Source: Candidatus Poribacteria bacterium
GTDB taxonomy: Bacteria; Poribacteria; WGA-4E; WGA-3G
Assembly: GCA_028820635.1 (NCBI GenBank)
Contig: JAPPIG010000084.1
Span: 62,001-126,000 of the forward strand
Direction of reading: 5' to 3'
DNA: 64,000 nt
The notes under the pieces were generated by a model, which did not search any database, was not told the DNA's origin, and saw nothing but the letters and a program-made list of their open reading frames with translations. Position 1 is the first letter of the stretch. Every line of letters begins with the position of its first letter. This document shows, in pieces, positions 9,248 through 18,049 of this stretch. The position numbers were made by a program, and so were the translations under genes.

Positions 9248-10354
9248 CTACTTCACACAACGAAACCCCTCATTAGGATTTGTGTCTGTTGGCACCCTCC
9301 AATTGCGGTTTGCAACACGCGAACTTTGCGGACTACTGAGCCATGAACCGCCTCGTAACACGCGATTGTTTTTTAGGTTAACGAAATTTTTGATGACTTC
9401 ATCAATATCGTTAGCACCTGCAATAGGATTTTCGCGTGGGGAATTGATATAGAAGTTCGCAGCATATTCATCAAGACACCACTCCCGCACGTTTCCCATC
9501 ATATTATATAAGCCAAATCCGTTTGGTGGAAAAGTCCCCACAGGTGTCCGTTCCTTGTCAGTCCCGTCATAGTAGTTTGCTTTGGTCGCATCAACTGAAT
9601 CACCCCATGGGTACATCTTATCTATCAATCCACCACGAGCCGCTTTTTCCCATTCAGCCTCTGTCGGCAATCGTTTACCTGCCCACTGCGCGTAAGCCAT
9701 CGCTGCATACCAACTCACATAGACGACAGGATAGTTATCCTTTCCGGGTGGAAAATCTTTTCCATTCCAATGCGCTAAGTAGTAGCCATCGTGATATTTA
9801 CGCGGAATCTGGTCTTTTTGCCACTGCGGATTGGCATCAACAAATTTCTTATATTGTGCATTCGTCACCTCAAATTTGTCAATATAAAACGCATCCAGAT
9901 AAATGGTATGCGTTGGTTTTTCATCTGTAAGTCCGCTACTACTGCCCATCTGAAAGTCGCCTGCTGGGATAAATACCATATCAGGTTCAGGATCCTCCAG
10001 CTTAAAATCAAAGTCAATCTTAACCTTCATACTTATCGGTTTTCCAGCTTTTGTCGCTGGATGAAAAGTTGCTTTCTTAAATGCTTCAATTGCTGCCTCC
10101 TCCAATCCGAAACCGAGATTTGTAAGATCTACTATGTTTTGTGGTATACCATTCACATCAATAGTTGCAGTGAGAGTGACTTTTCCCTCTTTTTTTGCCT
10201 TTCTCGCCGCTTCTGGATATTTAGGCTCTATTATGTTCTTATGACGAGGTGGTTTTAGATCAGTAGGTGGAGGGACAGTCAGATCAGATGATAAGTTACT
10301 TGAGGTAAGAATTAGCAGGCAAATTATTGTGCTGAGTGTTTTGATGCTTTTCAT
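9248..10354 (-). CDS. TonB_C domain fused to FGE/sulfatase-modifying-like domain, secreted
   Basis: A 368-residue exported protein. ATG 10354 gives a signal peptide and has GAAGG upstream; the longer open frame to 10555 runs through a repeat and is not coding. Residues about 40-130 match the TonB C-terminal fold (YPEAARKAKKEGKV, then FHPATKAGKPI). The rest is a formylglycine-generating-enzyme-like domain: MVFIPAGDFQMGS, EVTNAQYKKFV, PVVYVSWYAAMAYAQWAGKR, LPTEAEWEKAARGG, GNVREWCLDEY and LRGGSW. Where true FGEs carry two catalytic cysteines after GGS, this protein has SSPQSS, so it is probably not an active FGE but a structural or ligand-binding relative. Confidence 0.85.
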   Translation of the reverse strand: MKSIKTLSTIICLLILTSSNLSSDLTVPPPTDLKPPRHKNIIEPKYPEAARKAKKEGKVTLTATIDVNGIPQNIVDLTNLGFGLEEAAIEAFKKATFHPATKAGKPISMKVKIDFDFKLEDPEPDMVFIPAGDFQMGSSSGLTDEKPTHTIYLDAFYIDKFEVTNAQYKKFVDANPQWQKDQIPRKYHDGYYLAHWNGKDFPPGKDNYPVVYVSWYAAMAYAQWAGKRLPTEAEWEKAARGGLIDKMYPWGDSVDATKANYYDGTDKERTPVGTFPPNGFGLYNMMGNVREWCLDEYAANFYINSPRENPIAGANDIDEVIKNFVNLKNNRVLRGGSWLSSPQSSRVANRNWRVPTDTNPNEGFRCVK

Positions 10355-10452
10355 ATTACCTTCGTTTTGGGAGTGGACAATAATACCAATTCTAATGGAT
10401 ACTATCTCATTAAGAGCTTCAACTGTTATTATCTGTTGAAGATACCTTTTTC

Positions 10453-10534
10453 TGTAGGAGCGACTTTGAATCAACGCCAAATACGCCAAATCAACGGTAG
10501 ACAGGCGGGTCGCGACCGGGAGGTCGCTCCTACA
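10453..10534. repeat. 82-bp MITE-like element with 12-bp perfect terminal inverted repeats
   Basis: TGTAGGAGCGAC (10453-10464) is exactly inverted at 10523-10534. Inside lies AATCAACGCCAAATACGCC, linking it to the other ATCAACGCCAAAT elements. It encodes nothing. It sits between two minus-strand genes, upstream of the TonB_C/FGE-like gene and downstream of the EF-G-like gene. A small hairpin AATAGGC..GCCTATT (about 10582-10615) follows and could end the EF-G-like transcript. Confidence 0.7.
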
Positions 10535-10658
10535 AGATATTTCCACAAATGACACATTATATATTAGAAATGGTATAAGTTAATAGGCACGCTCTACACA
10601 GAGAACGCGCCTATTGTGGAAGTAAAATGTGTATCTACTGAAAGAGAAATTAGAAGGT

Positions 10659-12734
10659 TTATGCCTCTTCCTCTTCCGTTTTCGATTGAGCGATTACTTT
10701 CTGTGCAACATCTTCAGGAACAATTTCGTAGTTTGCAAATTCCATAGTGAAGTTGCCGCGTGCACTCGTCATAGATTTCAGATCAATAGAATAACGGAGC
10801 ATTTCCGAAAGAGGAACCAGAGCGATAATCTCTTGACGTTTGCCTGCTTGTTCAACACCCATCACCTGTCCACGTCGTCCGTTAAGGTCGCCAATGATAC
10901 TTCCCATAAACTGATCCGGTACTGAGATTGAGACGTTCATAATCGGTTCAAGCAGGCACGGGTCTGCTTGTTGCACAGCAGTTGCAAAAGCCATGGAACC
11001 AGCGATTTGGAATGCCATATCCGACGAGTCAACATCGTGGTATTTTCCATCGTGAAGGTCAATCTGGATATCAACCAAGGGATAGCCTGCTATCGCTCCG
11101 CGTTCCATTCTTTGGCGGATACCTTTTTCTACAGCTGGAATATAGTTACGTGGAATCGCACCACCGACGATATTGTCAACAAACTCAAACCCTTCACCGC
11201 GTTCTAACGGTGCCAAATTAATCTTGACCTCTCCGAATTGTCCTTTACCACCTGATTGCTTTTTGTGTCGTTCTTGGACATCTCGCACGCTTCTGCGAAC
11301 CGTCTCACGATAAGGTACTTTTGGTGGTGCAAGCTGCGTTTCAACACCGAATTTCTCAACAATTCGTGCACGATTGACATTAATGTGAAGATCACCTAAA
11401 CCAGAAACCAGCAGCTGCTTCGTAACATCGTTACGTTCAATCTTGAAAGCGGGGTCTTCCTCACTCATCCGTGTTAGTGCAGTGATCAGTTTTTCGTCAT
11501 CACCCTCCCGCGTTGGACTAATTGCATAAGAGATAACTGTATTTGGGAACTCAACCCCCGGAAGTTTAATAGATGCGTCTCTGGCACATAACGTATCTCC
11601 TGTCCGTGTGATGTTGAGTTTTGTCAGCGCACCGATATCGCCGGCTGCTACCTGAGATGTATTGATGGTTTCCTTACCGTTCATGAAGGCGGGTTTTCCG
11701 AGACGTTCTGTCTCCCCTTGCGTAGAATTGCTAACCTGTATATCACCTTCCAATGTCCCAGAGTAGACTCGGAATAAACTCAGCTGCCCGGAAAATGGAT
11801 CAGCAATAGTCTTGAATACAACAGCGGATAATGGTGCCTCTGTTGAAGGTTCACGTGTTTTGGATTCATCTTCAGCATCCTGCACGGCACCAACCTGAGC
11901 TGGAGATGGGCAACAACTTATAATCATATCCATCAACTGCTGTACCCCGATGTTTTTCAACGCCGATCCGCATAAAACTGGCACAAACTGACTTTCGAAA
12001 ATCCCGGTTTGCAACCCACTCTGGATTTCTTCCTCAGTGAGTTCGCCTTCAAAAAACTTCTCTATAAGTTCATCATCGCTTTCAGCGGCAACTTCAACAA
12101 GTGCTTCTCTGGATTCTTCAGCTGCACCTGCTAATTCGTCAGGGACATCAGATTTCGCGACAGGCGTGTTTCCACTGGGTTCAAGGAACGCTGCATTCTG
12201 AACTACATCAACGACACCTGTAAATTGGTCCTCTTTTCCAATAGGAAGTTGAATCGGAACAGCACGTGTCTCTAAAATATCCGTAATACTTGCCAGTGCG
12301 TTTTCAAAACTCGCGTTCTCTTTATCCATCTTGTTGATAAAGAGAATCCGTGGCAGATCATATTTATTCGCTACTTCCCAGACCTTTTCTGTTCCGCCTT
12401 CTACTCCTGTCGTAGCATCAACGACTACCACAACTGCATCAACGACTCGAAGCACACCGTGAAGGTCACCGTAGAAATCCTCGGCACCAGGTGTATCAAT
12501 AAGATTTAGTTTATGTTCCGTCCATTCCGCAATACACACTGAACAACTGAGCGATGTTTTACGTTCGATCTCATCAGAGGCATAGTCAGCTACCGTGCTT
12601 CCGTCATCCACAGACCCCATTCGCTCAATGGCACCGCCATTATAGAGCATTGCTTCAATTAGGGATGTCTTGCCAGCCCCTGAATGAGCAATAATTCCGA
12701 TATTCCGAATTTCTTCTGTTCTGTATTGTCTCAT
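10659..12734 (-). CDS. Elongation factor G-like translational GTPase (EF-G2 type)
   Basis: A 691-residue protein colinear with EF-G: GTPase domain, domain II (GDIGALTKLNITRTGDTL), domain III, domain IV (GKGQFGEVKINLAPLERG) and domain V. The G1 loop is AHSGAGKTSL instead of AHIDAGKTT, G4 is NKMD, and G3 reads DTPGAEDF where canonical EF-G has DTPGHVDF. The histidine that positions the water for GTP hydrolysis is therefore Ala. This is the pattern of EF-G paralogues found beside a normal fusA. A ribosome site AAAGGAGAA lies upstream of ATG 12734. Role in ribosome recycling, rescue or stress translation is open. Confidence 0.88.
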   Translation of the reverse strand: MRQYRTEEIRNIGIIAHSGAGKTSLIEAMLYNGGAIERMGSVDDGSTVADYASDEIERKTSLSCSVCIAEWTEHKLNLIDTPGAEDFYGDLHGVLRVVDAVVVVVDATTGVEGGTEKVWEVANKYDLPRILFINKMDKENASFENALASITDILETRAVPIQLPIGKEDQFTGVVDVVQNAAFLEPSGNTPVAKSDVPDELAGAAEESREALVEVAAESDDELIEKFFEGELTEEEIQSGLQTGIFESQFVPVLCGSALKNIGVQQLMDMIISCCPSPAQVGAVQDAEDESKTREPSTEAPLSAVVFKTIADPFSGQLSLFRVYSGTLEGDIQVSNSTQGETERLGKPAFMNGKETINTSQVAAGDIGALTKLNITRTGDTLCARDASIKLPGVEFPNTVISYAISPTREGDDEKLITALTRMSEEDPAFKIERNDVTKQLLVSGLGDLHINVNRARIVEKFGVETQLAPPKVPYRETVRRSVRDVQERHKKQSGGKGQFGEVKINLAPLERGEGFEFVDNIVGGAIPRNYIPAVEKGIRQRMERGAIAGYPLVDIQIDLHDGKYHDVDSSDMAFQIAGSMAFATAVQQADPCLLEPIMNVSISVPDQFMGSIIGDLNGRRGQVMGVEQAGKRQEIIALVPLSEMLRYSIDLKSMTSARGNFTMEFANYEIVPEDVAQKVIAQSKTEEEEA

Positions 12735-12955
12735 CTTTTAGAAAGTTCTCCTTTTGTAACCACACGGAATAGGTCAACTATGCCGTTATTAAGATACAGT
12801 ATTTTAGCATATATGACAAAAAATATTCAACAAAATCCGTAATAAAGGAAAATTAGCGTTAGTGTAAAAGGTGGTGTCGTAAGAATTTATTACCTAAATT
12901 ACATCTATATCGGTTATAATGAACTATTATCATAAACTTATGAAAGGCAGGAACT

Positions 12956-13324
12956 ATGAAAAATCTTTTCTTTGCACTCGGTTCTGCATTTAGTCTACTT
13001 AGCGTTGTGTTCGGTGCATTTGGCGCACACACACTTAAGGAAAAACTATCCAAAGAGATGTTAGATATCTTTGAGGTTGGCGCACGTTATCAGATGTATC
13101 ACGGGATAGGATTAATTGTCGTGGCGTGGGCATTGTCGCAATGGCAAAACTCGCTGACAACAGCGGCGGGATGGTGTTTCGTTGCGGGTATACTTATTTT
13201 TTCAGGTAGTCTCTATATTCTCAGTTTGACTAATACGTCTTGGCTTGGTGCAATCACACCGATTGGCGGATTAGCCTTCATTGCTGGATGGGGATGTTTG
13301 ATAATAGCAGTTTTTCGGCAGTGA
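12956..13324 (+). CDS. DUF423 family small membrane protein
   Basis: A 122-residue inner-membrane protein with four hydrophobic segments. The family marks are FGAFGAHTLKEKL near residue 20, YQMYHGIGL near residue 50, FSGSLYILSLT near residue 82 and TPIGGLAFIAGW near residue 102. Function of the family is unknown. ATG 12956 follows AAAGGCAGGAAC. It is convergent with the WD40 gene, 17 bases apart. Confidence 0.9.
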   Translation: MKNLFFALGSAFSLLSVVFGAFGAHTLKEKLSKEMLDIFEVGARYQMYHGIGLIVVAWALSQWQNSLTTAAGWCFVAGILIFSGSLYILSLTNTSWLGAITPIGGLAFIAGWGCLIIAVFRQ

Positions 13325-13341
13325 GAATGTTATTTATTTTC

Positions 13342-15372
13342 TTACTTGATTTTCTCCCAATCCCAGAGCAGGATTGTGCCGTCTTCGCTTGCGCTGGCTA
13401 AGGTTTTTCCGTCCTCTAAAAATATCAATGCGTTAACCCAACTGGTATGTCCTATATGTACAGATAAAAGACTTAATGTACGCGCATTCCACAGTTGGAT
13501 TGTTCCGTCATATCGCCCACTCACAACAATTTTACCATCTGGCGAAAATTGCAGAATCTTTGCAGTTGACATAGGTTGACTTTTAATTAGCAACTGACCG
13601 GTTTCTACATTCCACAAATAAATTACCAGATAGCTCGCGCTCACAAGGCTCTTTCCGTTTGGAGAGAATGCTATCGCAGTTATTTGCTTATTGTGTCCTG
13701 TAAGTGTAAAAAGTGCGTTACCTGTTTCCACGTTCCATAGGCGAATTATTTTATCTCTACTACCACTTGCCAACATTTTTCCATTTGATGAGAATGTTAA
13801 TACAGACCCCGCACCTTTAAGTGTATAAATCGGACGCATTGTCTTGGAATTAAAGAAAAGTCTTTTCAAAAACGGTTGTGACTGGTTTGGAATGTTCCAC
13901 AAATGAATTACTGTGATTCCCTGCTGCGTCCCTGTAGTTGCTAATTTATTACCATCTAAAGAAAATTCGAAATTCGGAATTTTTGATGGCGAATCCTCAT
14001 GTCCCTTTAAAGTGGCTTTAATACGTTTTTTGGAAGTATTCCACAATTTTAAAGTGTTTTTTGCCCACCAATCTTTAATAGCAAGTGTCTTGCCATCTGG
14101 TGAAATTGCTTCAGGTCTTTTATTTTTATTTCTGAAGTAGTACCCTGATAGATGGTGCCCTCCATTAATATCCCAGTGCAATAGTTGATTTTTCTGTGAA
14201 TGTACGCTGATTAAGGTGTTTCCATTGTCAGAGATAGCTATCTCTGAGATTTCGCTTGTATGTCCTGGGCATGCGAATTGTTGACGACCAGTGATTGAGT
14301 CCCATGCTCGAATTGTACCATCCTTGCTACCAGTAAGCAGTATTTTTCCATCCGGTGAAAATGCCAACGTGGAAACACCGGCTTTGTGTCCTTTGAGGGT
14401 TAACGTAGGTAAAAATTTGTTGATAGCCCCTTGCCATCCCTCCTGTTTAGTTTCTGCATTCCATAAACGGACATTTGCATCACCACCACTTGCCAGAAGT
14501 TTACCATTCGGTGAAAATGCTAATGCATAAGAACTCGTAGGTGCTTTGAAGGTAGCGCGAGCTGTTGTAGTATCTATGTCCCATAACTTGGTCGTTTTGT
14601 ATTCACCACTTGCAAGCGTCTTGCCATCAGGTGAAAAAACCAAAGATTCGATCCTTCGGAGATTTCCTTTTAATGTTAACAAACGTTCTCCAGTGTCAGC
14701 ATCCCATATTTGAATTGGATAAACTTTTTTCCATGCATCTATAGCTGTCGCAAGAACACGTTTATCTGGTGAAAGGGCAATAGCTGTAAGATGTCCATTT
14801 TTAAAGTCCGGATTTATATCTGTAATAGTCGGTGATGTTGTCCCGTCACCGAGGTTCCACAAGCGAATTTTATGATTCGGGCTACTTACACTGACGAGTT
14901 TCGTTCCATCTTCAGAGAAAACTACTGAGAATAGAGTGCTAATTTTTTCATTTCCAATAATAGAGCGAAGTTCGTTGGTATCTGCATTCCATCGCAATAT
15001 TTTTCCTGCTGAACTTGCACCAGTGACCAACCTCCCATCCGTTGAAAAAGCGACACCTTCTATGTTTTGTCTTTTCCCTTTGAACAAGGATATTTCTGTT
15101 CCAGTCTTTGCATCGTACATCCAAACACCGATAGTGGTTGCAACTGCAAACCGTGTCCCATCTGGTGAAAACTTGATGTCATTTATGCTGCCCTTACCTA
15201 AACGTGCTTTCGCGCCTTCGGGCAACTCCCATCGGGTATATTCAACATTGGATGGCTGCGGCATCAATTCTGTTGAATCCCGAAACATTAGCCGAGGAAC
15301 CAACAAAGTGAGCACCAGTGTGCCAAAAACCACCATCAATAGTATCACAAAGAAGATACGTGAGGTTCTCAT
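13342..15372 (-). CDS. Membrane-anchored WD40 beta-propeller protein
   Basis: A 676-residue protein. ATG 15372 is preceded by GAAAGGAA and gives a basic start followed by one membrane helix (residues about 6-28). After a short linker with WELPEGAKARLGKG come many WD40 blades (SPDG turns, then LWN, LWD or AWD), enough for about two propellers. The opening WELPEGAKARLGKG...FSPDG is clearly related to residues 325-345 of the sigma-factor fusion at 55703-59875 (WNLPKEAKVRYGKG), so both belong to one lineage-specific TM-propeller family. The propeller probably faces the periplasm. No enzyme domain is visible. Confidence 0.85.
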   Translation of the reverse strand: MRTSRIFFVILLMVVFGTLVLTLLVPRLMFRDSTELMPQPSNVEYTRWELPEGAKARLGKGSINDIKFSPDGTRFAVATTIGVWMYDAKTGTEISLFKGKRQNIEGVAFSTDGRLVTGASSAGKILRWNADTNELRSIIGNEKISTLFSVVFSEDGTKLVSVSSPNHKIRLWNLGDGTTSPTITDINPDFKNGHLTAIALSPDKRVLATAIDAWKKVYPIQIWDADTGERLLTLKGNLRRIESLVFSPDGKTLASGEYKTTKLWDIDTTTARATFKAPTSSYALAFSPNGKLLASGGDANVRLWNAETKQEGWQGAINKFLPTLTLKGHKAGVSTLAFSPDGKILLTGSKDGTIRAWDSITGRQQFACPGHTSEISEIAISDNGNTLISVHSQKNQLLHWDINGGHHLSGYYFRNKNKRPEAISPDGKTLAIKDWWAKNTLKLWNTSKKRIKATLKGHEDSPSKIPNFEFSLDGNKLATTGTQQGITVIHLWNIPNQSQPFLKRLFFNSKTMRPIYTLKGAGSVLTFSSNGKMLASGSRDKIIRLWNVETGNALFTLTGHNKQITAIAFSPNGKSLVSASYLVIYLWNVETGQLLIKSQPMSTAKILQFSPDGKIVVSGRYDGTIQLWNARTLSLLSVHIGHTSWVNALIFLEDGKTLASASEDGTILLWDWEKIK

Positions 15373-15501
15373 CTTCAAATTCCTTTCGTACTTTGGTTTT
15401 TCATAGTTTACCACAAAACATGTCAAAAACATAGTATTTTGAAAATTGAGGGAACATTCAACTGTTTAGGGAATCTAAGGGGAAGGGATTAGCGGAATAG
15501 C

Positions 15502-17943
15502 CTATTTTTGTTCCGACGCGGTAATCGTGAGAGGGAGACTTGTTGATCTACCAGCACCATCAATACATGTCAATTCATGTTTTCCAGCGACAGGTGTTAG
15601 AAAAGTCTGTTCTATTGCTTGTCCTTTAAAGATAAGTTCACCATTTAGGAACCAGAATATATCCTGTGTATCGCCCGAAACTGAAGCAGATAACCGAATC
15701 TTTTGATATTCCACTGAAACGTTAGAACGGATGTGATACACAGTGTCCCGTGCAGGAGATAGGATAATTGGTTGTTTTCCAGCAAGCAGACGTGTGCAGT
15801 CGGCATTATGTGGAGGAAGTTGGGAGACAGCAAATCCGTTTGCATTTAACCATGTCGCAACCTCTGGGGGCCACATCGCAATTGTTATCTCATCAAACTG
15901 TCTTCCGGGTCGGCACGATGAGCAGAGGCGTTCACCTGTTGCCATATCTATCTGTATACTTTTGTGTATGTGGCACACACGAATAGAAGAAATTCCAGGA
16001 ATATATACATCGGATGTTGAGGTAGGACAGTGAGGTGATAGTGGTAGACCTGTGAGGGCACAGACCTGACGAGTCTTGAGGTTGGCAGGTTCTGTAAACC
16101 ATTGATGTGCCTTTTCTCCAGAAAGTGCTGTGAAAAGTGCGAAAAGTATTGGTGCTGCTGCTTCAGCCCCGCTGAGAGTAGGTGCTCCAGTTCCGTTGAA
16201 ATTGCCGATCCACACACCGATAGTTAGTTCTGGTGAATAGCCGATACTCCATGCATCTCTGTGTCCATAGGATGTTCCTGTTTTCCACGCGACCTTCGGC
16301 ATGGTGCCGGTATACTCAAAAGATTCGGGAAAGTCGGGACGTTTCAATGTCGTCAACATTTCAGTAACAATCCAACTGGTTTCAGGTCGTAATAGACGCG
16401 ACACAGACGAAGCAGTAGATGTAGAAGATGGGGTGTCTTTGCTTTTTTCATCAACCGCTTCTCTACTCTTTATTAATTCATACGGAGCAAATTCTCCCAT
16501 ATTTGCCAAACCTGCGTAGAGATTCGTCAACTCAAGTAGATTGATACCGCATCCACCAAGCACAAGTGATAGCCCATATTCTTCTTGATCTGAGAGGGTA
16601 GAAATTCCCGCTTGTTTAAGAAATCCATCAAGCTGCTTCTTCCCCATCTTTGCATAAAGGTTGACTGCGGGGACATTGAGCGAACGTGCTAATGCTTCTC
16701 GTGCTGTGATATATCCTGCAAATTTTTCATCATAATTTATAGGCGTATATCCAGCATAATCAACTGGTACATCAAATAACAGCGTTTGCGGGGTAATTAA
16801 TCCTTTATCAATCGCGAGCGCATAAACGAAGGGTTTGAGTGTCGACCCGGGGGAACGTAGGGCAAGTGTGCCGTTAACTTGTCCAGCAGATGCCTTATCA
16901 AAAAAATCATGTGAACCAACCATCGCAAGCACCTCATGGCTTTTTGTATCAAGGACAACGACTGCCCCAGTTGAGATACCTTGTTCTTGCAACGGTCGTA
17001 AACGTTCACGTAAAATTCGTTCAGTGGTGTTTTGGTATCGCCGATCAATTGTTGTCTGTATCCGCTGCTTGCTTATATGTTGGGATGGTCGCTCTTTGAC
17101 AAGAAATCGAGACAGATGCGGTGCCTCAAAAGGTAACGGGTATCGCTCTGTCGGGATCGGCTCCTGTAATGCTTCTTGAAGTCGTTGTGCAGATATTTTT
17201 TTAGCATCTCGCATGCGTAGCAACACCTTTTTTCTTGCCATGCGCGCGCGTTCTGGAAAACGATCCGGGCGTAAGCGTTCGGGTGAATTTGGTATTGCTG
17301 CTAAAAGTGCTGCTTCTCCAAGACTAAGGGCACTTTGTGGTTTATTGAAATAAAGACGCGCTGCCGCACCTGAACCGACAATGTTTCCGCCATAAGGTAA
17401 CATATTGAAGTAATATGTCAAAATCTCAGATTTTGTGTAAGTCAGTTCCAATTGCAGTGCGCGAAACATCTCAATAAGTTTATTCGGTACCGTGCGATCC
17501 TTTGGTTCCATAAGCCTCGCTAATTGCATAGTGATTGTAGAACCGCCCCGGACAATTTTGCCTGCTTTGAGATTGTCAATAGTTGCACCGACAAGTGAAA
17601 CAGGATTGACACCCCAATGGTGATAAAACCATTTATCTTCATAAGTTAACATGGCAGTTTGGAACCGAGGAGAGATAGCATCAAGAGAAGTTTCAGGCAA
17701 CCGCCACATGTCGTCAGATGAGGTAAAAGCACGGAGCCATTCACCGTTTCTATCAAGAACAACCGTTGATGACGAAGGGTGGAGTTTTTCCGTAGGCAAT
17801 GGAAAACACCAATTAGCAAGCACAAAAAGACAGATCGGAATTAGCGGTAATGCAAAGACATACCATCTTTTTTGGACGATTTTTACAAATCTGAGAAGTC
17901 GAAGAGTCCACAAATGGGAAAGATAGGATTTTGTCAGTTTCAT
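15502..17943 (-). CDS. pbpC: Penicillin-binding protein 1C (bifunctional glycosyltransferase/transpeptidase)
   Basis: An 813-residue class A PBP of the 1C type. Order: membrane anchor (residues about 30-50), GT51 glycosyltransferase (EDKWFYHHWGVNP, GGSTITMQLARL), transpeptidase with SxxK in SPGSTLKPF, SxN in SLNVPAV and KTG in KTGTSYGHRDAW, and a C-terminal BiPBP_C jelly roll with DIFWFLNGEL. It polymerises and cross-links peptidoglycan on the outer face of the inner membrane. ATG 17943 fits the PBP1C N-terminus; a TTG at 18057 overlaps the end of the macroglobulin gene and is less likely. It directly follows the alpha-2-macroglobulin gene, the classic pairing. Confidence 0.93.
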   Translation of the reverse strand: MKLTKSYLSHLWTLRLLRFVKIVQKRWYVFALPLIPICLFVLANWCFPLPTEKLHPSSSTVVLDRNGEWLRAFTSSDDMWRLPETSLDAISPRFQTAMLTYEDKWFYHHWGVNPVSLVGATIDNLKAGKIVRGGSTITMQLARLMEPKDRTVPNKLIEMFRALQLELTYTKSEILTYYFNMLPYGGNIVGSGAAARLYFNKPQSALSLGEAALLAAIPNSPERLRPDRFPERARMARKKVLLRMRDAKKISAQRLQEALQEPIPTERYPLPFEAPHLSRFLVKERPSQHISKQRIQTTIDRRYQNTTERILRERLRPLQEQGISTGAVVVLDTKSHEVLAMVGSHDFFDKASAGQVNGTLALRSPGSTLKPFVYALAIDKGLITPQTLLFDVPVDYAGYTPINYDEKFAGYITAREALARSLNVPAVNLYAKMGKKQLDGFLKQAGISTLSDQEEYGLSLVLGGCGINLLELTNLYAGLANMGEFAPYELIKSREAVDEKSKDTPSSTSTASSVSRLLRPETSWIVTEMLTTLKRPDFPESFEYTGTMPKVAWKTGTSYGHRDAWSIGYSPELTIGVWIGNFNGTGAPTLSGAEAAAPILFALFTALSGEKAHQWFTEPANLKTRQVCALTGLPLSPHCPTSTSDVYIPGISSIRVCHIHKSIQIDMATGERLCSSCRPGRQFDEITIAMWPPEVATWLNANGFAVSQLPPHNADCTRLLAGKQPIILSPARDTVYHIRSNVSVEYQKIRLSASVSGDTQDIFWFLNGELIFKGQAIEQTFLTPVAGKHELTCIDGAGRSTSLPLTITASEQK

Positions 17944-18049
17944 TGTTAGTTGTAATAATGGAAGATTGGAGGGAAGAGGAAAACCCTCCAATTCTTCCAC
18001 ACTTACCCTACTAATTTGAGCGTAGAATAATATGAATCTGATAGCAAAA

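Noticed and set aside
9091-9346. Small open frames on the plus strand, one beginning MPNQRQMR, similar to a frame at 47202-47390
   Set aside because: The similarity comes from the 80-bp DNA repeat itself; no ribosome site or protein-like continuation.
10355-10555. N-terminal extension of the TonB_C/FGE-like gene
   Set aside because: It runs through a MITE-like repeat and would bury the signal peptide; ATG 10354 has a ribosome site.
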